Below are positions 51,162-60,867 of a stretch of DNA of 64,000 nucleotides, piece by piece. The stretch comes from Mycolicibacillus koreensis (lineage in GTDB: Bacteria; Actinomycetota; Actinomycetes; Mycobacteriales; Mycobacteriaceae): positions 1 to 64,000 of the forward strand of contig NZ_NCXO01000020.1 in NCBI RefSeq assembly GCF_002104795.1. Reading direction: 5' to 3'. Position 1 is the first letter of the stretch. Every line of letters begins with the position of its first letter. The position numbers were made by a program, and so were the translations under genes. The notes beneath the pieces were generated by a model. The model did not search any database, had not been told where the DNA came from, and saw nothing but the letters and a program-made list of their open reading frames with translations.

Positions 51162-52793
51162 GTGCCGTCTCGCCGTTCCGCACCGACGCTGCTGTTCACG
51201 GCCATCGCCGTCACCGTCGCGATACTGCCGTGGGCCACCGACGGCATCGGCGCCACCGGCGGCGCCGCGCCGGCCCCCGATGCCGCTGACACCGCGCTCG
51301 CCGAGCAGCCGCTGCCCGCGCTCACCGCCGGGCACAGCGTGCGCGAACTCTCCCAGGACACGCCGTTCTCACTGGTCGCACTCACCGGCACCGACCTGAC
51401 CGGCACCACCGCACGGGTGCGGGCCCGCCACGACGACGGCAGCTGGGGCCCCTGGTATGAGGTGGAGGCTTCCGAATTCGGCGGGGACGACACCGCGCGG
51501 CAGACCCACGGCACCGAACCGGTCTTCGTCGGCGCGACCACCGCGGTGCAGATCGCGGTGGATCGCCCCGCCGACGCGGCGACCACCGTCGCGGACTCCG
51601 GCCGCGGCGCTGACGACGATGAGCGGGGGTACCGTCCGGCCAGCGTGGAACACTCGGTGGCCCCGCAGGTCTCGGCGGTGTTGATCTCCCCGCCGCAGGC
51701 GCCGCGGGACGTGCAGTGGACCCCGCCGAACGCGGTCACCCCGCCGGGGCAGCCGCCCACCATCATCAGCCGGGCCCAGTGGGGCGCCGACGAGACCGCA
51801 CGCTGCCCCACCGAGTACTCCGACGGGGTGCGCGCCGCGGTGGTGCACCACACCGCCGGCAGCAACGACTACTCGCCAAAGGATTCCGCGCCGATCCTTC
51901 AGGCCATCCAGGCGTATCACACCCGCACGCTGGGCTGGTGCGACATCGCCTACAACGCCCTGGTCGACAAGTACGGGCAGGTGTTCGAGGGCCGCGCCGG
52001 CGGGATCACCCGGCCGGTGCGCGGGTCGCACACCGGCGGGTTCAACCGCGACACCTGGGGGGTGGCGATGCTCGGCAACTTCGACGACGAGCCGCCCACC
52101 ACCATCCAGGCCCGTACCGTGGCCCGGCTGCTGGGATGGCGGCTCGGCCTCGACGGGGTCGACCCGCTGGGGACCACGACGCTGCGCTCGGCCGGCGGGG
52201 CCGACACCCGGTTCGTCCGCGACACCCCCACCACGCTGCCGACGATCTTCACCCACCGCGACGTCGGCGCCACCGACTGTCCCGGCCACGCCGCCTACGC
52301 GATGCTCGACTGGATCCGGCAGGCGGCCGCCCGCTCCACCCGCCCGCCGGGCCCCGAAGACCTCGTCGAGTCACTGCGCGGCGGCGCGATCCTGGCCCGG
52401 TGGCAGGCGATGGGCGGGATGCGCGGCCCACTGGGCGCACCCACCTCGCCGGAGAGCGCCGGGGTCGACACCACCCGCTACGCCACCTTTGAGCACGGGG
52501 CGATGTACTGGTCGCCGCAGACCGGGCCGCAACCGGTGCTCGGGGCGATATATCAGGCGTGGGCGGCGCTGGGCTATGAGCGCGGCGTGCTGGGATTGCC
52601 GACCAGCGGGGAGATCCCCGAACCGCAGTGGATCGGGCAGAACTTCCAGCACGGCACCTTGAACTTCGACCGGCTGACCGGTGCGATCACCCGGGTGGTC
52701 GACGGGGTCGCGCAGGTGCTGCCCCCGCCGGAAGGCACCGGTCCGCCGGTGCAACTGGAGCGGTTCTCCCCACCGGTGAGCCCCGCGGTCTAA
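51162..52793 (+). CDS. Secreted PGRP/amidase-2 domain protein with LGFP repeats (Rv3811-like)
   Basis: A 543-residue exported protein, probably acting on peptidoglycan. An N-terminal signal segment is followed by a domain of unknown role (about 30-190). The peptidoglycan-recognition/amidase domain (about 200-390) has zinc ligand candidates His229 or His230 in VVHHTAG, His365 in FTHRDVG and Cys373 in DCPGH, so it may be catalytic. Two LGFP-type repeats follow (GGMRGPLGAPTSPE and YERGVLGLPTSGE), a module found in envelope-bound actinobacterial proteins. It has its own candidate promoter downstream of erp. Confidence 0.88.
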   Translation: MPSRRSAPTLLFTAIAVTVAILPWATDGIGATGGAAPAPDAADTALAEQPLPALTAGHSVRELSQDTPFSLVALTGTDLTGTTARVRARHDDGSWGPWYEVEASEFGGDDTARQTHGTEPVFVGATTAVQIAVDRPADAATTVADSGRGADDDERGYRPASVEHSVAPQVSAVLISPPQAPRDVQWTPPNAVTPPGQPPTIISRAQWGADETARCPTEYSDGVRAAVVHHTAGSNDYSPKDSAPILQAIQAYHTRTLGWCDIAYNALVDKYGQVFEGRAGGITRPVRGSHTGGFNRDTWGVAMLGNFDDEPPTTIQARTVARLLGWRLGLDGVDPLGTTTLRSAGGADTRFVRDTPTTLPTIFTHRDVGATDCPGHAAYAMLDWIRQAAARSTRPPGPEDLVESLRGGAILARWQAMGGMRGPLGAPTSPESAGVDTTRYATFEHGAMYWSPQTGPQPVLGAIYQAWAALGYERGVLGLPTSGEIPEPQWIGQNFQHGTLNFDRLTGAITRVVDGVAQVLPPPEGTGPPVQLERFSPPVSPAV

Positions 52794-52827
52794 CCGCCCG
52801 GCTCCCCGCCCCCACCGGCGCCGGCGC

Positions 52828-53643
52828 TCACAGCCACCACCGCTCCAACACGCGGGCCAACCCGTCGTCGTTGTTGGCGGTGGTCACCTCGTCGGCGGCG
52901 GCGACGGCCTGCGGGTGGGCGTTGCCCATCGCCACCCCGTGGCCGGCCCGGCGCAACATCGGGATGTCGTTGGGCATGTCACCGAACGCCAGCACATCGC
53001 CGGCCAGCAGCCCGAGCGGCCCGATCACCTCGGCGATCCCGGTGGCCTTGCTGATTCCCGGCGGCACCACCTCGATCAGCCCGTTGTCGGTGGAGAAGGT
53101 GATGTCCCCGGCGAACTGGGGATGCTCGGCCAGCCGCGCCGCCATGTCCGCGCTGCGGGCCCCGGTCTTGCGGATCAGCAGCTTGATCGCCGGGGCGCTG
53201 AGCAGATCGGCCAGCGAGACCTCGGTGTGATCGGGGTTGAGCCAGGCGTGTTCGTAGCCCGGTGCGCTGACGAACTGCGGGGTGGCGGCGTCGTGCGCGC
53301 GGGCCCCGAGACGCTCCACCGCCAGCCCGGCCCCCGGGATCACGCGGGTGGCCAGCGCGGCGAGCTCGGTGAGGGTCTCCGTCGACAGGGTGTGGGCGGA
53401 AAGCACCCGGTCGGTGGCCGGGTCGTAGATCACCGCCCCGTTGGCGCAGACGGCGGTCGGGGCGAACCCGAGCTGGTCGACGACCGGGGCCACCCAGCGC
53501 GGCGGGCGCCCGGTGGCCAGGATGAAGTGGGCTCCACCGTCGACCGCGGCGTGGATCGCCGCCCGCGTGCGGGGGCTGATCGTGTCGTCGTCGGCGAGCA
53601 GGGTGCCGTCCACGTCGCTGGCGATCAGCGCCGGCAGCGTCAT
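52828..53643 (-). CDS. HAD-IIB (Cof-type) phosphatase (Rv3813c-like)
   Basis: A 271-residue haloacid dehalogenase-superfamily hydrolase. Motif I SDVDGTLL has nucleophile Asp10 and Asp12, motif II is in LATGRP, motif III in GISKATGI and motif IV in AFGDMPNDIPML. The cap is of type C2B, typical of sugar-phosphate or nucleotide phosphatases. Substrate unknown. It overlaps the upstream acyltransferase gene by 4 bp, so it may act with the three acyltransferases. Confidence 0.88.
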   Translation of the reverse strand: MTLPALIASDVDGTLLADDDTISPRTRAAIHAAVDGGAHFILATGRPPRWVAPVVDQLGFAPTAVCANGAVIYDPATDRVLSAHTLSTETLTELAALATRVIPGAGLAVERLGARAHDAATPQFVSAPGYEHAWLNPDHTEVSLADLLSAPAIKLLIRKTGARSADMAARLAEHPQFAGDITFSTDNGLIEVVPPGISKATGIAEVIGPLGLLAGDVLAFGDMPNDIPMLRRAGHGVAMGNAHPQAVAAADEVTTANNDDGLARVLERWWL

Positions 53644-54419
53644 CGTTCGGAGCGGCGCTGGGCCACGTCGTGGTTGCGAGCCTTTTTGCGGGCCCGTTCG
53701 GCCAGTTCGGCGCGGCGCAGCACCGCCGATTCCTCCGGTGTCGGCGCTCCCCCGCCCAGCCGGTTGGGCACCCAGTGCGCGCCGGTGGGATGCGGGTATT
53801 CCTGTTGGACGCGGTAGAGCATGGTTTTCATCTGCTCACGCAGTTCAGTCATGATCTGCTCGGGGCTGTCGTCGCGGGGCACCAGCGGGCGGCCCGCCTC
53901 CACGATGATCGGAATCTTGTTGAGGAACAACTGTTTCGGGTGGTCCTTCGGCCAGATGCGCTGCGCCCCCCACACGATCATCGGGATGATCGGCACCGCG
54001 GCCTCCAGCGCCATGCGCGCCGCCCCGGTTTTGAACGGCCGCAGCTCCAGGCTGCGGCTGATCGTCGCCTCCGGGTGCAGCCCGACCAGTTCACCGGTGC
54101 GCAGCCGGTACACCGCCTCGGCGTAGGCATCGGCGCCGTGCTCACGGTCCACCGGGATCAATTTGACGTGTTTGATGACGTAGTTGACCGCGGGAACGTC
54201 CTGCATCTCCGCCTTGATCATGAACCGCAGCCGGCGTTTGCGTTGCAGCGCCGCCAGCGAGGCGGGAAGCCAGTCCACGTAGCTGGTGTGGTTGACCACG
54301 ATCAGTGCGCCGCCCTGTTCGGGGATGTGCTCGAGACCGCGATAGCTGATCGTGGTCTTGTTCGCGGCCACCACCTGCGGCACCACGATCTCCAGCAACC
54401 GGAAGAACGGTTCGGCCAT
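53640..54419 (-). CDS. Acyltransferase, PlsC-like (Rv3814c-like)
   Basis: A 259-residue member of the lysophospholipid/glycerol-3-phosphate acyltransferase family. The HX4D motif is NHTSYVD (His44, Asp49), and the PEG-like motif appears as HPEATISRS. There is no clear membrane span. It is probably membrane-associated and acylates a lysolipid. It is the third of three tandem paralogues and overlaps the HAD gene by 4 bp. Its G6 tract in the GTGTGGGGGGCGCAG region is intact, unlike the middle copy. Confidence 0.88.
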   Translation of the reverse strand: MAEPFFRLLEIVVPQVVAANKTTISYRGLEHIPEQGGALIVVNHTSYVDWLPASLAALQRKRRLRFMIKAEMQDVPAVNYVIKHVKLIPVDREHGADAYAEAVYRLRTGELVGLHPEATISRSLELRPFKTGAARMALEAAVPIIPMIVWGAQRIWPKDHPKQLFLNKIPIIVEAGRPLVPRDDSPEQIMTELREQMKTMLYRVQQEYPHPTGAHWVPNRLGGGAPTPEESAVLRRAELAERARKKARNHDVAQRRSER

Positions 54420-54425
54420 GCTCGG

Positions 54426-55165
54426 CTACCTCCTCACCCGACGCGCCCGGTGGACCAGCTCAGCCTCGTCCAAAACCTTAGCCTGCGCCGGTGTGGGGGC
54501 GGCCCCACCCAATCGGTGCGGCACCCAGAACGCTCCCGCCGGCTGCGGGTAGTCGCGTTGCACCTCGTCTAGCAGCGCGGCCATCCGCTCGCGCACCTCG
54601 TCGAGCAACTCGGGCACCGTCCCGTCCGGCGGTATCGGCTCGCCGACGGCCACGCTGATCGGCGTCTTGGTGCGGCCCAAATTCTTCGGATGATCCTTGG
54701 TCCAGATCCGCTGCGCCCCCACACGATCAGCGGGATCACCGGCACCGCCGCCTCCAGCGCCATGCGCGCCACCCCGGTCTTGAACTCCTTGAGTTCGAAG
54801 CTGCGGCTGATGGTGGCCTCCGGGTACACCCCGACCAGCTCGCCGGCGCGCAGGCGCTCCACGGCGGCGGCGTACGCGCCGGCCCCGGCAGACCGGTCGA
54901 CCGGGATGGTGCCGGTGTGGGTGATGAGGAAGTTGACCAGCCGGACCCGGCGCATCTCGGCTTTGATCATGAACCGCAGACGCCGTTTCGCCCGGTGCAC
55001 CGCCAGCGCGGCGGGCAGGAAGTCGACGTAGCTGGTGTGGTTGATCGCCACCACCGCCCCGCCGCCTGCGGGCAGATGGTCCACCCCGCGGTAGCTGATG
55101 TGGGTACCGGTGGCCCGCACCACCTGGGCGGCGGTGACCTCGAGGACGCGGAAGACCGGCTCCAC
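54426..55165 (-). pseudogene. Acyltransferase (Rv3815c-like), frameshifted
   Basis: The first part (from 55165) is normal: HISYRGVDHLP, NHTSYVDF with the HX4D motif, and YPEATISRS. After VIPLIVWG it runs into a nonsense tail to 54569. The rest of the protein continues in another frame from about 54722 as GAQRIWTKDHPK to the end at 54426. The break is at a C5 run on the plus strand (54716-54720), where the neighbouring intact paralogue has C6 (53966-53971). One base is missing. This may be a true inactivation, a slippage-prone tract or a sequencing error. Confidence 0.85.
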
Positions 55166-55168
55166 GGG

Positions 55169-55939
55169 CTACTCCGGGTCGCCGGCCGCCCGCTGCGCGC
55201 GCCGGGCGGCCTTGGCGGCGGCCTCCTCGTCGTCCATCCGGGCGGCCTCAGCCAGTGACGGCGCACCGCCCCCGAGCCGGTGCGGCACCCAGAATTCGCC
55301 CGGCGGGTAGGGCCCGTAGTCGTCCTGGACACGTTCGAGCAGATGCTGCAGCCGCGAATGCAGCAGCGCGGTGAGATCGGGTGCGGGCAGGGTCGGCGCA
55401 ATGGGTTCGCCGACGGCGACGACGATCGGCACCTTCGGCCGATACAGCTTCTTGGGGTGGCCCTTGGTCCAGATGCGCTGGGCACCCCACACGATGTGCG
55501 GGATGATCGGCACGTCGGCCTCGATGGCCATCCGCGCCGCGCCCGACTTGAGCTCCTTGATCTCGAAGCTGCGGCTGATCGTGGCCTCCGGGTACACCCC
55601 GACCAGCTCACCGGAGCGCAGGTACTCCACCGCGAGCTGGAACGACGCGGCGCCGCTGCCGCGGTCGACCGGGATGTGTTTGCAGCCGCGCATCAGCGGC
55701 CCGCCGATCTTGTGGTCGAAGATCTCCTGTTTGGCCATGAACCGCACCTTGCGGCCCAGGCCCTGCCGGTAGGTGGGCAGCCCGGCGAAGGTGAAGTCGA
55801 AGTAGCTGGTGTGGTTGATCGCCACCACCGCGCCGCCGGTTTCCGGCAGGTTCTCCACCCCGCTGACCGTGAAGGTCAGCCCCTGCAGCCGCCACGCCAG
55901 GCGTGCACACTGAATGATCGTCCCGTAAACCGGCTCCAC
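55169..55939 (-). CDS. Acyltransferase, PlsC-like (Rv3816c-like)
   Basis: A 256-residue acyltransferase of the same family as its two downstream neighbours. The HX4D motif is NHTSYFD (His43, Asp48), followed by CKHIPVDRGSG and YPEATISRSFE. The intact VWGAQRIWTKGHP segment shows what the middle paralogue lost. The C-terminus is rich in Ala, Arg and Glu. Start GTG 55939 (VEPVYG) matches the family; the long open frame upstream is antisense to the next gene. It is first in a run of four minus-strand genes ending with the HAD phosphatase. Confidence 0.87.
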   Translation of the reverse strand: MEPVYGTIIQCARLAWRLQGLTFTVSGVENLPETGGAVVAINHTSYFDFTFAGLPTYRQGLGRKVRFMAKQEIFDHKIGGPLMRGCKHIPVDRGSGAASFQLAVEYLRSGELVGVYPEATISRSFEIKELKSGAARMAIEADVPIIPHIVWGAQRIWTKGHPKKLYRPKVPIVVAVGEPIAPTLPAPDLTALLHSRLQHLLERVQDDYGPYPPGEFWVPHRLGGGAPSLAEAARMDDEEAAAKAARRAQRAAGDPE

Positions 55940-56092
55940 GCCGCTCAGCCTAATCGGCGGACCCCGCCGGTGGGCCGCACCCACCGCCGCGGGCGCCCCG
56001 GCGCCGATCCGGGCGTTAAGCTCAAACGACGGGCCCCAAGCCGGTGCGCCCACCGGAACCGTCGGCGGACCCAGCGGTGGAGAGAGGTTTTC

Positions 56093-57640
56093 GTGCAGGT
56101 CACCAGCGTCGGACACGCGGGTTTTCGGATTGACACCGCCGCGGGCAGCATCCTGTGCGACCCGTGGGTCAACCCGGCGTATTTCGGGTCGTGGTTCCCG
56201 TTCCCGGACAACAGCGAGCTGGACTGGGACACCCTCGGCGACTGCGACTACCTCTACATCTCGCACCTGCACCACGACCACTTCGACCCCCGGCATCTGC
56301 GCGACCACGTCAGCAAGGACGCGGTGGTGCTGCTGCCGGACTACCCGGTGCCGGACCTGCGCGACGCGCTCACCGCGCTGGGCTTTCACCGGTTCGTCGA
56401 GACCACCGATTCGGTGCGCCAGACGATCAGCGGCCCCAAGGGCGACCTCGACATCATGATCATCGCGTTGCGCGCGCCCGCCGACGGCCCGATCGGCGAC
56501 TCCGGGCTGGTGGTCAGCGACGGGCAGACCACCGTGTTCAACATGAACGACTCCCGCCCGGTGGACCTCGACGTGCTCACCGCGTTCGACCACATCGACG
56601 TGCACCTGCTGCAGTACTCCGGGGCGATCTGGTATCCGATGGTCTACGACATGCCGGAGCGCGCCAAAGCGGCGTTCGGCACCCAGAAGCGGCAGCGCCA
56701 GATGGACCGCGCCCGCCAGTACATCGCCCACGTGGGGGCCACCTGGGTGGTGCCCTCGGCGGGCCCGCCGTGCTTCCTGGATCCCGAGTTGCGTCACCTC
56801 AACGACGACCACGGCGATCCGGCCAACATCTTCCCCGACGAGATGGTCTTCCTCGACCAGATGCGCCGCAACGGCCACGACCGCGGCCTGCTGATGATCC
56901 CCGGCACGGTGGCGCAGTTCAACGGAACCGAGCTGTCGGCGCTGACCCACCCGCTGCCCACCGCGGAGGTCGAGGCGATCTTCACCACCGGCAAAGCCGA
57001 CTACATCGCCGCCTACGCCGAGCGGATGGCGCCGGTGCTGGCCGCGGAGAAGGCGTCGTGGGCCCCGGCGACCGGCGAGCCGCTGTTGGCGCCGCTGCAG
57101 GCGCTGTTCGAGCCGCTGATGAAAAAGAGCGACCAGATCTGTGACGGGGTCGGCTATCCGGTGGAGCTGGTACTGGGCAACGAGACGGTGGTGGTCGACT
57201 TCCCGAACCGCTCGGTGCGCACCCCGAACCCCGGCGAGAAATTCCGCTACGGGTTCGCGATCGCACCGGAGTTGGTGCGCACGGTGCTGCGCGACAACGA
57301 ACCCGACTGGGTCAACACCATTTTCCTGTCCACCCGGTTCACCGCATGGCGCGTCGGCGGCTACAACGAATACCTGTACACCTTCTTCAAGTGCCTCACC
57401 GAGGACCGGATCGTCTACGCCGACGGCTGGTTCGGCGAAGCCCACGACGATTCCGCGACAATCGAGTTGGGCGGCTACGAGATTCAACGCCGCTGCCCCC
57501 ACATGAAGGCGGACCTGTCGAAGTTCGGCGTGGTGGAGGGGTCCACATTGACCTGCAATCAGCATGGCTGGCAGTGGGATCTGACCACCGGCCGGTGCCT
57601 GACCGCACGCGGCCACGAATTGCGGTGCGCGAAACTGTGA
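56093..57640 (+). CDS. Metallo-beta-lactamase-fold / Rieske fusion protein (Rv3818-like)
   Basis: A 515-residue two-domain protein. The N-terminal part is an UlaG-like metallo-beta-lactamase fold (HVGHAGF-like VGHAGFRI, then ISHLHHDHFD at about 56-65). The C-terminal domain carries Rieske [2Fe-2S] ligands: Cys468 and His470 in RRCPHM, Cys488 and His491 in TCNQHGW. The same order occurs in CMP-N-acetylneuraminate hydroxylase, which suggests an oxygenase or redox-linked hydrolase. Substrate unknown. The GTG at 56093 lies behind AGAGAGG. It overlaps the next small gene by 4 bp. Confidence 0.88.
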   Translation: MQVTSVGHAGFRIDTAAGSILCDPWVNPAYFGSWFPFPDNSELDWDTLGDCDYLYISHLHHDHFDPRHLRDHVSKDAVVLLPDYPVPDLRDALTALGFHRFVETTDSVRQTISGPKGDLDIMIIALRAPADGPIGDSGLVVSDGQTTVFNMNDSRPVDLDVLTAFDHIDVHLLQYSGAIWYPMVYDMPERAKAAFGTQKRQRQMDRARQYIAHVGATWVVPSAGPPCFLDPELRHLNDDHGDPANIFPDEMVFLDQMRRNGHDRGLLMIPGTVAQFNGTELSALTHPLPTAEVEAIFTTGKADYIAAYAERMAPVLAAEKASWAPATGEPLLAPLQALFEPLMKKSDQICDGVGYPVELVLGNETVVVDFPNRSVRTPNPGEKFRYGFAIAPELVRTVLRDNEPDWVNTIFLSTRFTAWRVGGYNEYLYTFFKCLTEDRIVYADGWFGEAHDDSATIELGGYEIQRRCPHMKADLSKFGVVEGSTLTCNQHGWQWDLTTGRCLTARGHELRCAKL

Positions 57641-57978
57641 CCGCCAGCATCGCCCGCTATGACGACGGCCGGATCCAGCTGGATCGGGAGGCGATCACCT
57701 TGCGTCGCTATCACTTCCCGTCCGGAACATCGAAAATCATTCCGCTACGGGCGATCCGCGGCTATCGGGTCGAACCGTTGGGGATGTTCATGCACCGCAT
57801 GCGGATCTGGGGCAGCTCGGATCTGCGCCGTTGGCTGCCGCTGGATCCCTACCGGCCGCTGCGTTCGACGCTGGTCACCTTGGAGGTGGCCGACACGTGG
57901 CCGACACCGGCGTGCACCCCGGAGCGCCCGGGCCAGTTCGTCGCACTGCTCGAGGAGTTGCTGGCGAACTCGCGCTAA
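57637..57978 (+). CDS. Small conserved protein (Rv3819-like)
   Basis: A 113-residue protein with alternating strand-like pattern ([31 protein letters not shown]) and a C-terminal helix, suggestive of a PH-like fold. No signal peptide. GTG 57637 overlaps the stop of the MBL-Rieske gene, so they are co-translated and may be partners. Its TAA stop overlaps the TAG of serS on the other strand. Function unknown. Confidence 0.75.
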   Translation: MTASIARYDDGRIQLDREAITLRRYHFPSGTSKIIPLRAIRGYRVEPLGMFMHRMRIWGSSDLRRWLPLDPYRPLRSTLVTLEVADTWPTPACTPERPGQFVALLEELLANSR

Positions 57979-59234
57979 CGCGCCGCGGTGAGCACCTCGG
58001 TGCCGGCATAAGGCACCAGCGCCTCCGGCACCCGCACGCTGCCGTCGGGACGCTGATGGTTCTCCAGGATCGCGACCAGCCAGCGGGTCGTGGCCAGGGT
58101 GCCGTTGAGGGTGGCGGCGATCTGCGGCTTGCCGGCGGCGTCGCGGTACCGGGTGGACAGCCGACGGGCCTGGAACGTGGTGCAGTTCGACGTCGACGTC
58201 AGCTCCCGGTAGGTGCCCTGGGTGGGCACCCAGGCCTCGCAGTCGAATTTGCGTGCCGCCGAGTCACCCAGATCCCCGGCGGCCACGTCGATCACCCGGT
58301 AGGGCACCTCGACCGCGGCGAGCATCTGCCGCTGCCAGGCCAGCAGCCGCTGGTGCTCGGCGGCCGCGTCCTCGGGGGTGCAGTAGATGAACGCCTCGAC
58401 CTTGTCGAACTGGTGCACCCGGAGGATCCCGCGGGTGTCGCGGCCGTGGCTGCCGGCCTCCCGGCGGAAACACGACGACCAACCGGCGTAGCGCAGCGGC
58501 CCGTCGGACAAGTCGAGGATCTCGTCGGCGTGGTAGCCGGCCAGCGGGACCTCCGAGGTGCCGACCAGATAGAGGTCGTCGGCCTCCAGTCGGTACACCT
58601 CGTCGGCGTGCGCACCCAGAAACCCGGTGCCGGACATGATCTCGGGTCGCACCAGCACCGGCGGGATCATCGGGGTGAACCCGTTGTCGACCGCCAGGCG
58701 CACCGCCAGCTGCAATAACCCCAGTTGCAGCAGGGCGCCACGACCGGTCAGGAAGTAAAACCGCGCGCCGGAAACCTTCGCCCCGCGGGCCATGTCGATC
58801 AGCCCGAGGCTCTCCCCGAGTTCGAGGTGATCGCGCGGCGCCTCGAGGGCGGGGGGCTCGCCGACCACGTCGAGCAGCGCGAAGTCGTCCTCCCCGCCGG
58901 CGGGCACCCCGTCGATGATCACGTTGGCGATCGCCAGGTGCGCGGCGGCGAGCGCTGCCTCGGCGCGGGCCTGCTCGGCCTCGGCGGTCCTGACCTGCTC
59001 GGCGAGTTCCTTGGCCGCCGCCAGCAGCGCCGGGCGCTCCGCGGCGGTGGCCGCACCGATCTTCTTGCTGGCGGCCTTCTGCTCGGCGCGCACCCCGTCG
59101 GCGGCCGCGATCGCCGCCCGGCGCTCGGTGTCGGCGGCGAGCAGCACGTCCACCAGGGCCGGATCGGCGCCGCGGCTGATCTGGGAACGGCGGACAACAT
59201 CGGGGTCTTCGCGCAGCACTTTGAGGTCGATCAC
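57975..59234 (-). CDS. serS: Seryl-tRNA synthetase SerS
   Basis: A 419-residue class II synthetase. The N-terminal coiled-coil arm that reads the tRNA-Ser long arm (residues about 25-105) is followed by the catalytic core. Motif 2 reads [17 protein letters not shown] with [11 protein letters not shown], and motif 3 is [18 protein letters not shown]. It charges tRNA-Ser, including the UGA isoacceptor in this window. Start ATG 59234, divergent from the septum-formation-like gene 69 bp away. Confidence 0.97.
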   Translation of the reverse strand: MIDLKVLREDPDVVRRSQISRGADPALVDVLLAADTERRAAIAAADGVRAEQKAASKKIGAATAAERPALLAAAKELAEQVRTAEAEQARAEAALAAAHLAIANVIIDGVPAGGEDDFALLDVVGEPPALEAPRDHLELGESLGLIDMARGAKVSGARFYFLTGRGALLQLGLLQLAVRLAVDNGFTPMIPPVLVRPEIMSGTGFLGAHADEVYRLEADDLYLVGTSEVPLAGYHADEILDLSDGPLRYAGWSSCFRREAGSHGRDTRGILRVHQFDKVEAFIYCTPEDAAAEHQRLLAWQRQMLAAVEVPYRVIDVAAGDLGDSAARKFDCEAWVPTQGTYRELTSTSNCTTFQARRLSTRYRDAAGKPQIAATLNGTLATTRWLVAILENHQRPDGSVRVPEALVPYAGTEVLTAAR

Positions 59235-59303
59235 GGCCTGAACACTACTTTTCCGACCGGCTGGCGGGCAGGGCGGCCGGGGTGCCTGTCAGAATGGACG
59301 GCG

Positions 59304-60464
59304 ATGTCCGAAGAGTCCGAGCCGCTCGACGACGCCACCGTCGATGACGCGGTCGATGCCACCGCCGATGACGCGGTCGATACCACCGCCGATGACGGCG
59401 CGCCCGACACCGGCGATCGGCCCCGCCGCCGGTGGGTCGCCCGGCTGCGCCCACGGGTGCGCTCCTCGCGCACGGCCCGTCGTGGGCTGCTGCTGACCGC
59501 GCTGGGTGCGCTGCTGATCGCGGGGGTGATCGCCGCGATCCCGGTCATCGACGACAGCAGCGAACTGCTCGGCTACTTCAACGCCAACTCCGAACCGGCC
59601 GTCACCGCCCGCGGCAACGACGCGTTCTCCCAGGCCACTACCGGCGACTGCCTGACCTGGCCGGACAACGACCCGCAGGCGATCACGATCGTCGACTGCG
59701 CCACCGAGCACCGCTTCGAGGTCAGCGAGGCGGTCGATCTGCGCACCTTCCCCGGCGCCGAATACGGCCCGGACGCCCCCGCCCCGACGCCGGCGCGGCT
59801 GGCCGAGATCGGCAAGGAGCAGTGCGAACGCGCGGTGGACCGCTACCTGGGGCCACACTTCGACCCCAACGGCCGCTACACCATCGGCATGCTGTGGTCC
59901 GGGGACAAGACCTGGCAGCACGCCGGGGAGCGGCGCATGCTGTGCGGGCTGCAACTGCCCGGCCCCGGCGACACCCAGGCGCTGACGGTGGGGCGGGTCG
60001 CCGAGCAGGACCAATCCAAGGTGTTCCCGCCCGGCACCTGCCTGGGCATCGACCCCGCCACCAACCAGCCCACCGACGTTCCGGTCGACTGTGCCGCCCC
60101 GCACGCGATGGAGGTGACCGGCACGGTCAACCTCGCCGAGCGGTTCCCCGATGCGCTGCCGTCGGAGGCCGAGCAGGACACCTACATCAAGGACATCTGC
60201 ACCGCCGCGACCGAGGACTACCTGGCGCCGGTGACACTGCGCCAGACCACGTTGACGTTGGGCTACAGCACGATCGCGCTGCCGAGCTGGGTTGCCGGCA
60301 GCCGGCAGCTCAGCTGCAGCGTCGGGATGACGCTGGGCAACGGCGGCTGGGCGACCCTGCTGGGCAGCGCCAAGGGGGAGTTGCTCATCAACGGCCAACC
60401 ACCGGTCCCGCCACCGGACATCCCCGAGGAGCGCCTCGATCTGCTCCCGCTGCCGTCGGGCTAG
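59304..60464 (+). CDS. Septum-formation-family membrane protein (Rv3835-like)
   Basis: A 386-residue protein with an acidic cytoplasmic N-terminus (repeats of VDDAVDATADDAVDTT type, residues 8-32), a basic patch and one membrane helix (about 58-80). A large extracytoplasmic region follows with paired modules: GDCLTWPDND...VDCATEHRFEV, then GTCLGIDPATN...VDCAAPHAMEV. These Cys/His-marked modules are typical of the actinobacterial septum-formation family. A role near division is suggested only by family name. It is followed 2 bp later by the metallopeptidase-like gene. Confidence 0.82.
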   Translation: MSEESEPLDDATVDDAVDATADDAVDTTADDGAPDTGDRPRRRWVARLRPRVRSSRTARRGLLLTALGALLIAGVIAAIPVIDDSSELLGYFNANSEPAVTARGNDAFSQATTGDCLTWPDNDPQAITIVDCATEHRFEVSEAVDLRTFPGAEYGPDAPAPTPARLAEIGKEQCERAVDRYLGPHFDPNGRYTIGMLWSGDKTWQHAGERRMLCGLQLPGPGDTQALTVGRVAEQDQSKVFPPGTCLGIDPATNQPTDVPVDCAAPHAMEVTGTVNLAERFPDALPSEAEQDTYIKDICTAATEDYLAPVTLRQTTLTLGYSTIALPSWVAGSRQLSCSVGMTLGNGGWATLLGSAKGELLINGQPPVPPPDIPEERLDLLPLPSG

Positions 60465-60466
60465 CC

Positions 60467-60817
60467 GTGCCGGTGTCGATGGATCCGCAGCGGTTCGACG
60501 AGCTGGTCGGCGACGCGCTGGATCTGATCCCGCCGCGACTGGCCGCCGCACTGGACAACGTGGTGGTGCTCGTCGAAGCCCGCAACGCCGACGAACCGGA
60601 TCTGCTCGGCCTGTATGAGGGGGTGGCGCTGACCGAGCGGGACTCCAGTTACGCCGGGTCGCTGCCGGACGCGATCACCATCTACCGGGAGGCGCTGCTG
60701 GAGGTCTGCGCCACCGAGGAGCAGGTTGTCGAGGAGGTGGCGATCACGGTGATCCACGAGATCGCCCACCACTTCGGGATCGACGACGAGCGCCTGCACG
60801 AACTCGGTTGGGGCTGA
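60467..60817 (+). CDS. Minimal metallopeptidase-like protein (zincin_1 family, Rv3836-like)
   Basis: A 116-residue protein of the small zincin-like family. The HEIAHHFGIDD motif near the C-terminus supplies HExxH and the third His/Asp ligands. The conserved DNVVVLVE and GLYEGVALTERD segments are present. The GTG at 60467 (VPVSMDPQRF) gives the family N-terminus. Predicted cytosolic peptidase of unknown substrate. It starts 2 bp after the membrane protein stop, so the pair is probably coupled. Confidence 0.88.
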   Translation: MPVSMDPQRFDELVGDALDLIPPRLAAALDNVVVLVEARNADEPDLLGLYEGVALTERDSSYAGSLPDAITIYREALLEVCATEEQVVEEVAITVIHEIAHHFGIDDERLHELGWG

Positions 60818-60867
60818 GCCGGCGCTGCGCCGCCGCGATGTCGGCCCCGGGTGTTACAAACACAGAC

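Noticed and set aside
55940..57616. Long minus-strand extension of the acyltransferase frame
   Set aside because: Antisense to the MBL-Rieske gene; homology to acyltransferases begins only at 55939.
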